A DNA stretch of 64,000 nucleotides, from NCBI GenBank assembly GCA_951802195.1, contig OX637630.1:248001-312000 (forward strand). The letters are read 5' to 3'. Under the pieces are notes generated by a model, which ran no database searches, was not told where the DNA came from, and was given only the letters and a program-made list of their open reading frames with translations. Position 1 is the stretch's first letter, and every line of letters starts with the position of its first letter. Shown here piece after piece: positions 24,285 through 37,200 of this stretch. This DNA comes from Tausonia pullulans (Eukaryota > Basidiomycota > Tremellomycetes > Cystofilobasidiales > Mrakiaceae). The position numbers and the translations under genes are program-made.

Positions 24285-24659
24285 ATGTCTTCAGCTTCCT
24301 CCCCAACCTCGAGCACTCGGTCCTTGTCCTCGACCTTTCCCTCCTTCACCGCCTTTCATCAGCCAAGTTCGAGCCCAGCATCCCAGCAACCGCCTGCAGC
24401 GCCGACGGGCTCCACTGGCGATGCGTGCCGGCACTGCCCGGATTGCCCGGATCAGGCTGGGCCAGGCCATGTCCGAGATGTTGAGGACCTTCACCTTGTC
24501 AAGCTCGAGCTGGGGGTGAGCCGCATGCTGCGAGGGGAGCCGGCGGCGGTCGAGCACCCGGCCAACCAGGGCGAGGTAGAGATGGCCAGGCCACCTCGGC
24601 GTGCGGCAATGCTTGAGCTGGAGGCAGCGGAAAGGAGCAGTATCCCTGGCGAAGTGTAA
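24285..24659 (+). CDS. Small unidentified protein with CxxCxxC motif
   Basis: An uninterrupted frame of 124 residues from ATG 24285 to the stop at 24657-24659. The N-terminal 50 residues are Ser/Pro-rich. The middle has CRHCPDCPDQAG, with three Cys in CxxCxxC spacing, then a possible helix, HLVKLELGVSRMLRGE. I do not recognise the family. An acceptor-like TAG near 24235 suggests that an upstream non-coding or coding exon could exist. Codon use agrees with real genes here, but no homologue supports it, so it could be spurious. Confidence 0.4.
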   Translation: MSSASSPTSSTRSLSSTFPSFTAFHQPSSSPASQQPPAAPTGSTGDACRHCPDCPDQAGPGHVRDVEDLHLVKLELGVSRMLRGEPAAVEHPANQGEVEMARPPRRAAMLELEAAERSSIPGEV

Positions 24660-25673
24660 TCTTGGTGAAATATTGAGGCGATTGAGAACAACGGATGTAC
24701 TGAGGAGCAGGGAGAAGAGGGGAAGAAGGACAGTATTGTTCCGCGCGCAGCGTCACTGAGATTAAAGACGAGAGGTGGAGGACGTTTAATTTCCGACCCA
24801 ATCTTTCTATCATTTTATAATACTGCGTGCCGCCACGGCGGAATCGTGTGTCGATCGATGTACTCGAATTTGAGCACAACAGCTGCGCTCAGCGCCTGGT
24901 GAAAAAGTCAGCGCAATCCAAACGCGACTTTGCGCCAAGGTTATTCACGGCTGATGCTGTATTATCGGCCATATAGCCAGGTCACTCGCTGGTTAGCCGA
25001 TCGAGACCGCGGGAGCTCGTGTAGCTCACGACTTGTTGCTGGCAGGCGGCTGATGGTACTACACCGCAAGGTGGCTGCTGAACCGGATACAGAACACCAG
25101 CATTGAGAAGAGGACCCATCCGCCGGAGCGGCAGTAGCGCCAGCGATGAAAAAAAAAAAAGGCAAAGTCCGGAGACAAACCGAGCTAAGGGTAGCCACAG
25201 ACGGTAACGGCAACATCGGCCTCACGGTCAACGCAAGACGACGGCTCGAGTCCACAGCCCTGGCCGGCCCAGTCGTCTGTCGCGCGAGGCTCTCAGGCGG
25301 GCTCCTCTTCTCCTCGACCACCACCAATAGTCTCTCACCTGCTCCTCCCTTTCTTCTCGTCCGCACGCGCATTCGGGAGCGCTACCCCACGTGCGTCGCC
25401 CTCTCTCAGTTCAGGACAAGCTTCCCGACCAGCCCATTCTGATACCTTCCCTTCTTCCCTCCTCTCGATCCTACTCGCGCCTTCTCCCTCTCGGCGCTTC
25501 CTCCCGCCCTTAACTTCTCGGTCGCCTCCTCCTACCGGCTCCTTCGTGCTTCGGGGACCCGGTTCAGTCCCTTGACTCACACGACCCTGTCGTCCCCACC
25601 TTCCGCGCGTCGTTCTGGTCCTTCAGTGCTCGGCTACCGGTCGTTGAAGGACCTCGTCAAGCTCGCCCTCACT
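24660..25673. other. Intergenic region upstream of the large membrane/coiled-coil gene
   Basis: The block 24770-24960 is AT-rich and may hold transcript ends. A run of A lies at 25147-25158. The block 25260-25580 is C/T-rich and probably the promoter and leader of the next gene. A CACGTG E-box occurs at 25388-25393. The open frame at 25146-25442 starts in the A run and has no conserved content, so it is not called. Confidence 0.4.
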
Positions 25674-28600
25674 ATGGGCTGGGCGGCGTACGGTGCCATC
25701 AGCCTCGTCGCCGGCTTGGTCTCACACCTCGGAGGAGGACCACCGGAGGGGTCTGGCGACGTCGCCGACGCCTCCCTTGAGCGAGTCAAGCTGCTTATCG
25801 TTTGGGCCTTCCTCTTCAGCTTGCTCGGAGCGCTCGGTGAGTCTCAGCTTCATGGTCATGGACCAGACCTCTCCCCCCCGTTTCCATCCCCTCTTCGTCT
25901 TTCGTCGCACCATTTGAGCGGGTTCACTACTTTCTCCCCGAGTTTGTAATGTTTGCCCGCGACCTCGTCGGGATTCAAGTCCCTCGAGACGCAGCGCGAA
26001 GCTCGACGTCGTCAGCTCGTCGCCGAGAAGACCTCGCGTTCACGAGCAGACGACCTTGGTCTCGGTCTCCCAATTCGACGGGCCGCTCGCTGGGCGCTAT
26101 CAATCGCTCGAGTCAGACAGGGACTGATTCTGGACTCTTCTCCTCGTCGCAGCCATGTACACTAACCCAAGCGACTCTTCCTTCCGGTCGTACCTCACCG
26201 AACTCTCCTTCCGTCGGCACCTTCGCGAGCTTCACCGTCCCTCCCCTCCGGCGGCCGAGGCTGACCTCGAGGATCACACGCCTTCCGTCGGTCACCTCAA
26301 GGCCGGCTCGACGCCCAACGCGAACGGGCCAGCGAATCTGCAAGGCCTTCATTGGTCTAAGATTCGTGCCGCCAAGGAGGCGATGAACACCGATGGGGCT
26401 GTCTCGTTGCCAGCGTCCTCGAAGGCGGCGTCATCTGCTGTTGTTGGTGCTACTGCTGCTGGCACTCGAAACGGCTTGACGGCGGAGGGTTTGAGCATTC
26501 CTCCGCACAAGCTCCCACCCTTCCGATTCGCGAACCGGGTCTCGATCTCGCTCCGGACACCAGTGTACACGCGTCGCGACTTGGGGCTCTTCACGATCGT
26601 CACCATCGCCCCGAACCCGGGCTCAACTCTCAAAACCGGCCGCGACCACAACGGCAAGATTGTCAAGTGGATCGAACCAGAGACCGCAGAGTCCCTCCTC
26701 GCCGGAGTGTGGTTCGTCGGCATGTTCGGTCGCTGGTGGATGGCTGGCTTGGTCAGGCCTACGCCGACGCCCGCCGGGCAGGAGGAATCTCCTCGCGCTG
26801 GCGTTCTCGGCATGAGGTCTCTCGATGGGACGGAAGACCCACTTGCGGCTGGTGAGTGCCCAATCTCGCTTGGGCCATCGCTTGTTAACTCGTTTGACTG
26901 GCTGCTTTGAAACTGACTGGACCCCGTCCCCTGTTTCCAGCCGTCCGCAAGGCCGTCTCCGAGACCGACAACTCGGCCCTGAAGCCAACCAAGGTCCAGA
27001 CTCCTCCTCGCCCCGCTCGCTCTCGCCGGCCAAGCTTTGAGGCGCCTGTTGCCCCAGATAAACCACCGCAAGTGCCACCCGAACACATGATTACCCCGTC
27101 TGCCACGCCCCCTTCCTCCGAGCAGGACCGACCATCACCCACACCCGTCAACAATTCTAATCATCTCTCACCATCTCCGACCGACCATGTCTCTCTTCCA
27201 CCGATCGACCGTGCTCTGCTCACGTCCAACCCGGCGCTCTCCGAGGTCCATACGGCACTTCTCGCTTCTCATGCGACCACCGCCGACCTAAGGGCCCAGT
27301 TGGAGCAAGTTTCCGCGGCCTCTGAAGCCTCTCACTCTCAGCTGGAAGCGAGTCTTGAGAGCCTCCGCGCTCGGAAACGCGAGGAGGACACCGACCGTCT
27401 CGAGGTCAAAAGCCGCACCAAGGCGCTTGAGGACGGCAAGCGTCAGGCCGAGGCGGCCAAGCGCGAGGCCGACAAGAAGCTCCGACTTACCGAGGGTCTC
27501 AGGGACGCTGTCCTTGCCCGAATCGAGGTCCTTAGCCGCGAGGTTGAGCAGGCGAAGGAGCGAATGAAAACCCAGCGCTCGGAGATTGAAGAGAGCAAGC
27601 GGTCTGTGAAGGAGCGAGAGGGAGAGGTCAAAGAGAAAATGGAGCAGAAGAGAGACCAGGTTGCCGTTGTTGAGGAGGGAGTCGCCGCTCTCGCCAGCGA
27701 GGCGAAGGAGCTCGAGTTGAGGGTCCGCGAGGAGGAGGCGGCCTTGGAGGAGTCGAAGAAGGCCGCTCTCGCCGTCCTCGAGGCTGAGGCTCGCAAGCCT
27801 GTCCACCAGCCGACGACATTCGCTCCCTTCGGCTCACCCGTCCCTCGATCTGTTGAGAACGACTTCTACGGCTTACACCAGCAGCAAACGCAAAATCAGC
27901 AACAGCAGCCACGGGAGCCTGTCGTTGCTTCGGCGGCGTCTTTCACAACCGCTTCATCCACCTCGACAGCCTCTACCGCCAGCAACCCCTCGTCGTCCCT
28001 CTTCGACCTCCCAATCCAGCAACTTCCCCTAAGCCTTCTCCAGCGACGTCGATTCATCGATTCCTCCGCCGCCGATACGTCTCCCTCCACCTCCAGCCTA
28101 CTGTCTCAGTCTGCGACTCCTTCCCCTGCTTCCTCGTTCCAGCAGGTCAGCGATGTCTTCGGCTTCGAGGATTTTGGCCCCGGATCGGGCCAGCCCAGGA
28201 GGTTCTCGGCAGCCCAGCACGGTCCAGCCTTCCCTGTCGCGTACGCTCGAGGGGAGCAGCCTCCACTAATTTTCACCGGCGAGGAAGGCTCGGAGCCGGG
28301 TTCGCCTGGTCCTATGTCAGCCTCGTTTTCTGAGTACCTCCCCCGTGGCCTCTTCCAATCTATCAGCGCTGAGGGCCTGCTCTCGCCCGACGCCGATGGT
28401 CCCGCCAGCCCCTTCACAGCCGCCTACACTCGCTCACGCCTCGAGGTTGACCACGACAGTAGGACCGAAGCGCCTGGCTCTCGCCGGATGAGCCTCGGCG
28501 ATGCCGATGTCTTTTTCCCCGCGGACGAGGATCTTCACGAAGAGCGCCATGACCAGGTCTTTGACATGCCTGCCCGCCCACCCTCGGACTCCGTACTCCC

Positions 28601-30082
28601 TTCATCACCCCGGTCCGTCTTCTCGGACGACCCTCGCTCGCTGCTACTCGATCCTTCGCTGGATGAGAACTTCTCGTTCCCGCCTCCGGGCATTGACACA
28701 ATCGCCGCCAATGCGTTCTCCCACTCTTCGAACTTTACGGACTTTGATCAGCGGCCCTCGCCGACAACGTCGACTACCCGCACGGCCATCGAGCATCAGC
28801 ACCTAGCTCAAACACACGACGAGACATACCAGTCCCAGCGCTTCGCCGTTCCGAACGGGATCCGTCGGATCGAGGGGACCTCAGAGGGCTACGGTGACGA
28901 TCACTCCTCACCCGAGCAGGAACGCGCCTCGCTTGATAAGCCCTCCAAGTTTACCCCGAAGCGCTGGTTTTCGTCGAGTAAAACCCCGACGCCTAGCGAA
29001 GGATCTCTCGCCGCGGTCTCTCCGACGCCGTCCTCGGTCCAGACGGTCACGCTCAGGAACGAACCGAAGCTCAATCCGGATGCCAAGGCTTTCTCGTTCA
29101 AGGGCTTCCCTTCACTTCGTTCGTCGAACGAGCAGCCCTCGCCGTCGTCGGCAGCAGGCGTCGTGCATGGACGTGCTGGCAGCGACCTTTCGGTCTCGTC
29201 GGCTCCGTTCGTGCCCTCGGTCCCGCCCAGATCGTCGTCCGACAACCTCTTGCTCCCTCCCGGTGCTGCCAACGGATCCCCCCTCATCTCAGATGCAAGC
29301 TCCGGGAACGGCTCAACCCCAAGCTTCGCCACGCCGTCCTCGTCCAATGCGTCGCGCTTCTTTTCGTCGCTGCGCGCTTTCGCCCCCTCGGCTGCCGAGC
29401 GTGAGGCTCTTACGCGCGCCCTCCGCCAGAACGGTTCGAATCGCTCGCTCGAGAACTACAGCGGGGACGGCAATCCGAGCAGTCCGCCGCTGGCGCACGC
29501 TCCGGCCGTCGGCACGGGGACTCACCCATACGGCTACAGCGCTGCCCCCGGCCGCGGGGGTATGACCCGGAGCAGCCCCTACGCGACGCCCGATACAAGC
29601 GCGACGGACCTCAACGCTCGCGCGGCCGCAGCCTGGGACAACGAGCGACCCCCCCTTGATGCAGGCATGGCGACCATCCGCAGGAAGAGTTTCCGGTGCG
29701 CTACATTTTCTATTTTGTTTCAAGCCGAGCAAGGTGGAGCTCTGGATGTTGATGTCTTACCCACTTCTCGCTCAACAGATTCTTCAACCTCGGGTCCACC
29801 TTCCGCAAGGGCGACGACACCGATGATCCTCTCCTTCAGCCGTTGGAGCCACCCTCGCAGCAGCAGCAGCAGCCGGGGCCGCACCAGCAACAGCAGCAGC
29901 ACCATCTCTTCCACCACGACCTGCACCAGCCCCCGTCGATCCACGCCGACTGGGCGCCTGCCTGGGGCAAGCGCGACCGATGGGGCGGGTCGTCGATCGG
30001 GGGCACCTCAACGACCGGGCCTAACGTGAACAGGAACACGCCGTCGCCGTCGATGCGGGATGCGGGAAGGGGCATGAGGTGA
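25674..30082 (+). CDS. Unidentified large protein with N-terminal membrane segments, coiled coil and disordered tail
   Basis: About 1,350 residues; I do not recognise the family. The N-terminal exon has two likely membrane segments, GWAAYGAISLVAGLVSHLGG and VKLLIVWAFLFSLLGAL. Later come DLGLFTIVTIAPN, inside a conserved-looking globular stretch (about 26160-26850), and GVWFVGMFGRWWMAGLV. The exon from about 26940 begins Pro-rich, then has a long charged coiled coil (about 27230-27790; heptad-like runs of Glu/Lys/Arg). A Ser/Pro-rich tail of about 600 residues follows. The final exon (from about 29781) has FFNLGSTFRKGDD and poly-Gln runs, ending RGMR. Introns lie near 25838-25967, 26113-26153, 26850-26940 and 29697-29780. 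The start is uncertain: the frame is open upstream of 25674 (GYRSLKDLVKLALT) without an ATG, so a 5' exon may be missing. Confidence 0.65.
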
Positions 30083-30334
30083 TTTGCTGGAGGATCAGGA
30101 GGAAAAGAAGGAGCCTTGGGGACCGTAATGGGAGACAGAGTGGGGCGGGAGTCGCCTTGCTCTCTGCCATCTTTGTTCGCAGCGCTGGGACGACCTTGGG
30201 ATGCATTGATGATGTCAGAAAAGACAAATGAGTTTTATTTACTTTCCTCGGTCAGCGGTTACGCGAATTCGTCTTGAATCAAGCATGAAGAAGGAGAAAA
30301 AACGAAACATGTTTAAGCCCCTGTCGCGCAATAC

Positions 30335-33300
30335 TCAAAACTTGAAGAGCCCGCGCTTCTTCTTCTTCTCCTCCACCACCGGCTGCGGCTTGGAGTAGCT
30401 CGAGCCTCCTCCACTCGCACCGCCACTACTGCTGCTTCCTCCAAAACTACCCTTTTTCGACGGCAACGGCTGAGGCGGCTCGACCCTCATCGGAGGTGGT
30501 GCCGGTGGGGGAACCCAGCTCGTCCAGAGCCGTTTGTCGAGCGCGATTTGGTACCTCTCCCTCGGCGTCCTCGGCGGTTTGACGCCCGCGAGCGGGAAGC
30601 TCTCGTGGATCGGGTGCGCGTTCGGTGGGTTGGCGCCGATGCCACTCCGGCCGAGAGACCTCAGATCTTTGAGGAATGTCTCAGGCGTAATGACGTGTGT
30701 CGAACCGATGACGACCTCTTTGCCGAGCGCTTGGCCGACTTGGTAAGCTGACCGCATCTCCGAGTAGGTGATGCCTCCCGCGACGAAGAGGATGATCCGC
30801 TGCTTGACCGCTTCTCGGCCTCCAGGCCCGCTGGATCCTCCGGCTGTTGAGGGGGCAGCGCGGTGCCAATTTGGCCTTTGAGAGCGCAGGGAGCCCGCCT
30901 GGGCCGGGGCAGAGGCGACGGCGGAGGGTCGAGAGGAGGTCGAGGAGGAGGGAAGTTCGGGAGCGTTCCGAAGATAAGGGAACGTTGTTGTGTCGAGCTT
31001 ATTGGCGATGTGGTCCTCAAGCATACTGCGGACGACAGGCTTGTACCGCGAGAGCTCGTAATCCTCCTCACTGTTGGACGGCTTGTGTTTGAGCCGCTTC
31101 TTACCCTCGCGCTCGTTCGGGTTGCGGACAACCTTAAGGCCGAGGTGAACAAGATTGTTGACCGAGTCCTGCTCGGGCATCGAGAGTTTGGCATGCTGGA
31201 AGAGCCGGCGCCGATCCTCGTCGGGGACGCCATCCTTGTAAAGGATATATAAGGCGATGATGCGGACTTTGTCCGTTTGTCTGTGAGGGCGCAAGGCTAG
31301 CGTCAGACGTGGAGGGGCGCGAGATGGGACAAGAGAGGGACTAACGAGACGACCTGGGACGAGTCACCTAGCAACGGCACCATCTCGTCGACCAGCGATT
31401 TTGGCGTCTTGCCTTCTGGCGTGACTCCGGTGGCGCAATTCTGTTGACGATCATATGCGGGTCAGTGTCCTCCTGTAGAGGGAGGGGTCTTGGGCACGCT
31501 TGATGGACGGACCTGCTCGACCATTCCTGTGTCCGATAGCTTCTTCGTCTCAAAGAGATCCATGCAGTCCTGCGCCATGCTGAGGTGTAGAGAGAACTAG
31601 CGGTCGAGGAACAGATGTCAGCGCCAGAAGGAGAGTTGGCAGATGCTATTCCGCACCTTCTCGCGCGCGCCCTGGTATTGCGGCAGGCCCGCAAGCATGT
31701 CCTTCATGTCGTTCATCGTCACGGCGCCCTGCCTGTGACGTACACAAGCGTCAACGACATCCAAATACCCGCGCCAAGCAAGACATACCCCTTGTTGAAG
31801 ACGCCGTTCTCTTTCAGGAACGCGTTAAAGTCGACCATGAGCTTCTCGATCGCCTCGCGCATATGAAGGTGCCGCACATCGGTCCAGACATTGTCGGCGT
31901 CTGAGAAGACGGCCTCCTTGGTCTCGTACTGGCCTAGGGATGACTGGAACTGATACCTGAAGGGTGGAGATTTCGGAGATTTCAGCAGGGACTTTTTGAG
32001 CAAGGCGCCGAGAAAGTTTTAGGCAGACTGATGCTCACCTGTAATTCTTGCCGTCCTTGATTGGGAGGAGGTCGTTGACCATCGCCTGGTAGGTGAACTC
32101 ATGGAGGAAAGGCGCGACGGGGTCCATCGACCGGTCGACGACGAAGAGGATCGATTGAGGGCGTATTGGGTCCGACTTCTTCTATTCGTCGAGAAATCCA
32201 GAGATATCAGTTATGTAAGGGCGCCTCAATGATGAGCTTGAGCAACGAGACTGACAGGAAACTCCGGGTTCTCCTTCTTGTATGCTTCCAGCTCGCGATC
32301 GATCTCCTCCGCGAGCTTCTTGCTCACGCAATCCCCGACAAATTCCCTCTCTCGACTTGACCCTCCGCCACGCATCGCGAGCGCACTTCGCCACCGCTCG
32401 GTTCCGCCCGAGGACTGGGGTGCTGATGCCGATGCAGCCGAGCCGCCTGTCGAGGCCGCCGCGGGCTTGTTGGCGAGAGGGCCAAGAGGCGGATGGTGCG
32501 CGGGCTGGTAGTATCGGATGAGGGGGGCCTCCTCTAACGTACTGAGGACGTTGACGATCTGAGAAGGTAGGCAGTCAGTTGAGGTAATCTCGTGCATAGA
32601 GTCGATCGACGAGAGCCGAGGACGCACGGTGCGGGACATGACGACGAGCGAGTCCTCAAAGGCGTCCATCGCAATCTCCTGGTTGATCGTTGACCCTGGT
32701 GGACCATAGAGCTCAAAAAAGGACCACGGAGTCCGCGTTGTAAAGACCTGGGACTCAAGCGCTGTGCGAGGAAGACCTCGTCAGACAACAAAGCACGACG
32801 GCTATGAGCGAAGCCTCAACGTCATCGATGGTCGACATACGCCAGAAGTTGAGGTAAACCTCCTCGATGTTCTTGATCTCTACGCTACGTATGCCCTGCA
32901 CCAGCAGCTCGACGAGGCGATCCGGTACCACTAGCCAACGACAAAACGCAGGAGGACACAGCGGAGACGTCAGCGACACGGTAAGGGGTGAGGAGAAGAG
33001 AGGAGGAAGGGGCCCCCTCTCGCCATCAGACGACCATTCCGCGCTCGAGACGCTTAGACTCACCGTCAATGAAGACAACATGAACCTCGCGGTAACCCTT
33101 ACGGCCCTGGGCAAAGTCGGCGCAGATGCGCTGGACGTTCTGCGTTGTCGGCGTGACGAGGTAGAGGACGGGAAGGGACGGCTCGGCCGCTCGAGGAGAT
33201 TGGAGCGCATCGACGACTAAAGCGAATAAGACGGCGCTCAACGTATGAGTCAGCTAGCTTCCTTCTAGCAAGCGATGATCTACCGAGCCACGTCACCAAT

Positions 33301-33857
33301 GAGAGAGTAGAAGGATGAGAGATGGCTGGGTCAAGGAGCATCGGCGAACAAGCGGGCGCGCTCCGACCTCGCACTCTCTCCCTCCTGTCATCCGCCTGAA
33401 TAAACTCGAGGACCAGCGCAGGCGATCGTAACATGCAATGCAGCGTGTGCTGCTTACACGACCAGTCCTCCTGCCTCTCCTTCAAGGTCGACGCGCGATG
33501 AGGGCCGGATTGATCTCGCCGGTCGAGCGGAGGGAGGGAGGCGGGGATGGACGCGGGATCGAGCGCGACGAGCGCGAGGGAGAACGACGTTGCACACGAC
33601 TCACCGGTGACATTGAGATTGAGGATGTCGTTGATGTTGAGGACCTCATCGATCAGCTCTCGAACATGCTCGTCGACAACGAGGACCTTCCACGCGCCGG
33701 GGGCGATGGCCTTGATCTTGTCGAGGAGGCCTGTGGAAAGAAGGGGGGTTCAGCGTCAGCGGCTGGCTGTCCGCCGGAGGTAGGCGGTGGTGCGGGATGG
33801 GCTGCGAAGGAGTATGAACAGACGAGTCTTGGCGATGTTGATGAGGGAGATCGCCAT
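30335..33857 (-). CDS. SEC1: Sec1/Munc18-family exocytic SNARE regulator
   Basis: Binds syntaxin/SNARE complexes at the plasma membrane to promote exocytosis. The ATG at 33857 gives MAISLINIAKTRLF; later exons give APGAWKVLVVDEHVRELI and DILNLNVTG, the N-terminal SM fold. Further on are LYLVTPTTQNVQRICADFAQ, EVHVVFID, ILFVVDRSMDPVAPFLHEFT (the SM signature), WTDVRHLHMREAIEKLMVDF and KVRIIALYILYKDGVPDED. Domain order and the HMREAIEKLM region fit the Sec1/Munc18-1 branch better than Sly1, Vps33 or Vps45. The C-terminal 100 residues are Gly/Ser/Pro-rich and end in a basic tail (KKKKRGLFKF), an addition also seen in fungal Sec1. About ten introns are present, and the stop is at 30335-30337. The gene is divergent from the AlaRS gene about 360 bp away. 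Confidence 0.9.
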
Positions 33858-34220
33858 CGTGCCTGTGGGGAGGGGGAGGGTGAGAGCGAGCTGGGATGCG
33901 GCGAGTGTCGGTTAGGAGAGAGAGGAGAAGGGGGACGGTTGAGGTTGATGTGACGACGGGCCTAGTAGAGGCGCGCGGGAAAGCACGTCCGGGAGACGTC
34001 TCGCCCCTGCACAACGGCAAACCACCCTCGTGGAACAGACGCGAATTGGCGATGGTGAGTTTGGAGGTGCACACCCGACCATAGTAAGAAATTGTTGAGC
34101 GTGGCTAAGCGCAGTGGTGGAGAGATAGAAGTGTGGTTACACCCTGCGTGTATGCCTGAGCTTGGGACCTTCGTTGACAGTCAGTCACGCGGCCGCCTCT
34201 CCTCAACCACCAACTGCTGC

Positions 34221-37200
34221 ATGCTCCCTCGCCTCCTCAGGCACCCCTCCCTCATCAAGCCCACCTCCATCGCACGCTCAGTTCTCCCTTCCCCCACCCG
34301 CCGCGTCCACCACACTACCATGGCGCCTGCCCCTTTCCCCGACCCGGCGAGCTGGCCTGCCGACAAGGTCCGCCGGACCTTCGTGGACTTCTTCGAGCAG
34401 AATCACGGCCACACCTTCTGGAAGAGTGCTAGCGTCATCCCCTTTGAGGACCGTGAGTTTCGGCTCTCCTTCATCGTTTCGGCGGGAGGCGACACCAGAG
34501 CCCAAAGAGTCGACATGACTCCCTGGGGCACGCGCGCGCGCCTCCGCCACGACCTTGTTCCCGCGCACGTGATATGACTCGCTCAGACTGCTTCTCCACC
34601 GCCTCCAGCGACGCTTCTCTTCGTCAACGCTGGTATGAACCAGTACAAGTCCATCTTCCTTGGTACCGCCGACACCTCCTCCGCCCTCGGAAAGCTCACC
34701 CGCGCCGTCAACTCGCAAAAGTGTATCCGTGCAGGCGGCAAACACAACGGTGGGTCGCTGTTGGCCAACGCTACGGGCATTGGGCAACGAGGTGCGAGGA
34801 ACTGATCAAATGCTGCTGCTGAACTTTCTCTTCCAGACCTTGAGGACGTCGGACTCGACACGTACCACCAGTGCGTCTTCCCGTCCCGCTCTCGAAGGCT
34901 TGTGATCCTCGTCTCTGACTGACACTTTGCCTCGGCCTTCGCTCTGCCCGCCAGTTCCATGTTCGAGATGCTCGGAAACTGGTCGTTTGGCGACTACTTC
35001 AAGGAGGAGGCCATCACGTGGGCGTGGACGCTTCTTACCGAGGTTTGTCGTAAAGAGACAGCTCCCTCCCCCACACTCTCCCTTGTCGCGCGTCGCGCAA
35101 AGAACTCGCGACAAGTGTCCGTCTCTTACTTATGTCCGCTCCCTCGTGATCCTGTCAGGTCTACGGTATCCCCAAGGATCGGCTCTACGTCACCTACTTT
35201 GAGGGCGATGCCAAGCAGGGACTTGAAGCCGACACTGAGGTCCGTCCTTTTGATATCCAACCCCCCCGCCCCCCCCTTACCTCGTCCTCTCGAGACTGAC
35301 GAACGACTCGTACGACGCAGGCTCGGGATCTCTGGCGCAAGATGGGCGTTCCTGAAGATCACATTCTTACCGGAAATGCCAAGGACAACTTCTGGGGTAC
35401 GCGAACTTCGTTGACAGGTCTGTCACGCGCGCGCGCTCGCTGACGCCTCGGTTATTTCGCCTTCCGCAGAAATGGGTGCTACTGGACCTTGCGGACCCTG
35501 CTCGTGAGACATACTTCTAGCTTATTCGCCCGCTGAGACCGTCCGCTGATCCCTGCTCGCTTGTGCAGTGAGATTCACTACGACCGTATCGGAGGCCGCA
35601 ACGCTGCCTCGCTCGTCAATGAGGACGACCCCGATGTCCTTGAGATCTGGAACAATGTCTTCATGCAGTACAACCGCGAGCAGGATGGTTCGCTCCGTTC
35701 CCTCCCAAACAAGCACATTGACACCGGCATGGGCTTCGAGCGTCTCGTCTCGGTTCTCCAGAACGTCCGCTCCAACTACGACACCGACGTTTTCTCCCCG
35801 CTCTTCGCTAGGATTCAGGAGCTCACCGGTGCCCGTCCCTACGCCGGCAAGCTCGGCAAGGAGGACACGGACGGTGTCGATACCGCCTACCGCGTTGTCG
35901 CCGACCACGTCCGGACACTGACCTTCGCCATCATGGACGGAGGTCGGCCCGACGCTGTTGGACGTGGCTACGTTCTCCGTCGCATCCTTCGTCGTGGAGC
36001 CCGCTACGTCCGAAAGTACTTCAAGGTCGAGATCGGCACCTTCTACTCCCGGCTAGCTCCAGCGCTCATCGAGCAGCTTGTGAGTCCATCACCGCTCTCT
36101 GACTCCCCTATCTGTGGTCAACGACTGATATGATCATTACTCAGGGTGACTTTTTCCCCGAGCTTAAGGGCACCGACAAGACCTCGCTCAAGGACCTCAA
36201 ACAGATCCTTGACGAGGAGGAGGTCTCATTCGCCAAGACGCTCGACCGCGGAGAGAAGCTCTTTGCGACGTATTCCGAAGCTGCTGTCAAGTCTGGCTCC
36301 AAGGTCCTCTCCGGTCAGGACGTCTGGCGCCTCTACGACACTTATGGCTTCCCGACCGACCTCACCAAGCTCATGGCCTCGGAGATCGGCCTCGGCATCG
36401 ACGAGGCTGGCCGGGAGGCGGCAGAGAAGGCGGCGAAGGAGGCTTCCAAGGGTGGAGGAAAGAAGGATGGTGCCGAGACTGTCAAGCTCGACGTCCACGA
36501 TCTTGGCAAGCTTGATTCTGACGACTCGATCTCGCGAACCGAGGACTCGGCCAAGTTCGGCACCGCCCCGATTAACTCGACCATTAAAGCCATCTACCGC
36601 GCTTCCGAGTTCCTTCCCTCGACTGAGTCGTTCAAGACCCCCTCCCCGACCTTTGGCCTCATTCTCTCCGAGACCAACTTCTACGCCGAATCTGGAGGCC
36701 AGCAGGGAGACCACGGCTCGATCGTCATCGACGGCCAGGCCGAATTCCTCGTCACCGACACCCAGGTCTTCTCTGGTTACGTCCTCCACATCGGTATCCT
36801 TACTCAGGGTCAGCTCAAGGTCGGCGACGAGGTCGTCTGCACGTACGACGAGGTGCGCTCTCTGTCTCTCTTTGGGTTTCTGATGAAGAGCGAACAACAT
36901 TTAATAACTTTTTCCTCTCCTCCCCCCTTCCCATCAGAACCGTCGCTCGCCTCTCCGTAAGAACCATACGGCGACGCATATCCTCAACTATGGTCTGAAG
37001 AAGCACCTCGGTGACCACATCGACCAGAAGGGTTCCCTTGTCGCGCCGGACAAGCTACGATTCGACTTCTCCCACTCGGGCCCAATCAAGGCTGCGGAGA
37101 TGGCCAAAATCGAGCAGGAGTGCCGCGACTGGATTGCCCGTGGCTCGCGCGTTTACTCCAAGGAGCTCCCGCTCGAGCTTGCTCAACAGATCCCGGGTCT

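Noticed and set aside
25146-25442. A 98-residue frame starting in the A run
   Set aside because: It starts with MKKKKGK encoded by poly-A, has no conserved segment and lies in a pyrimidine-rich promoter-like region.
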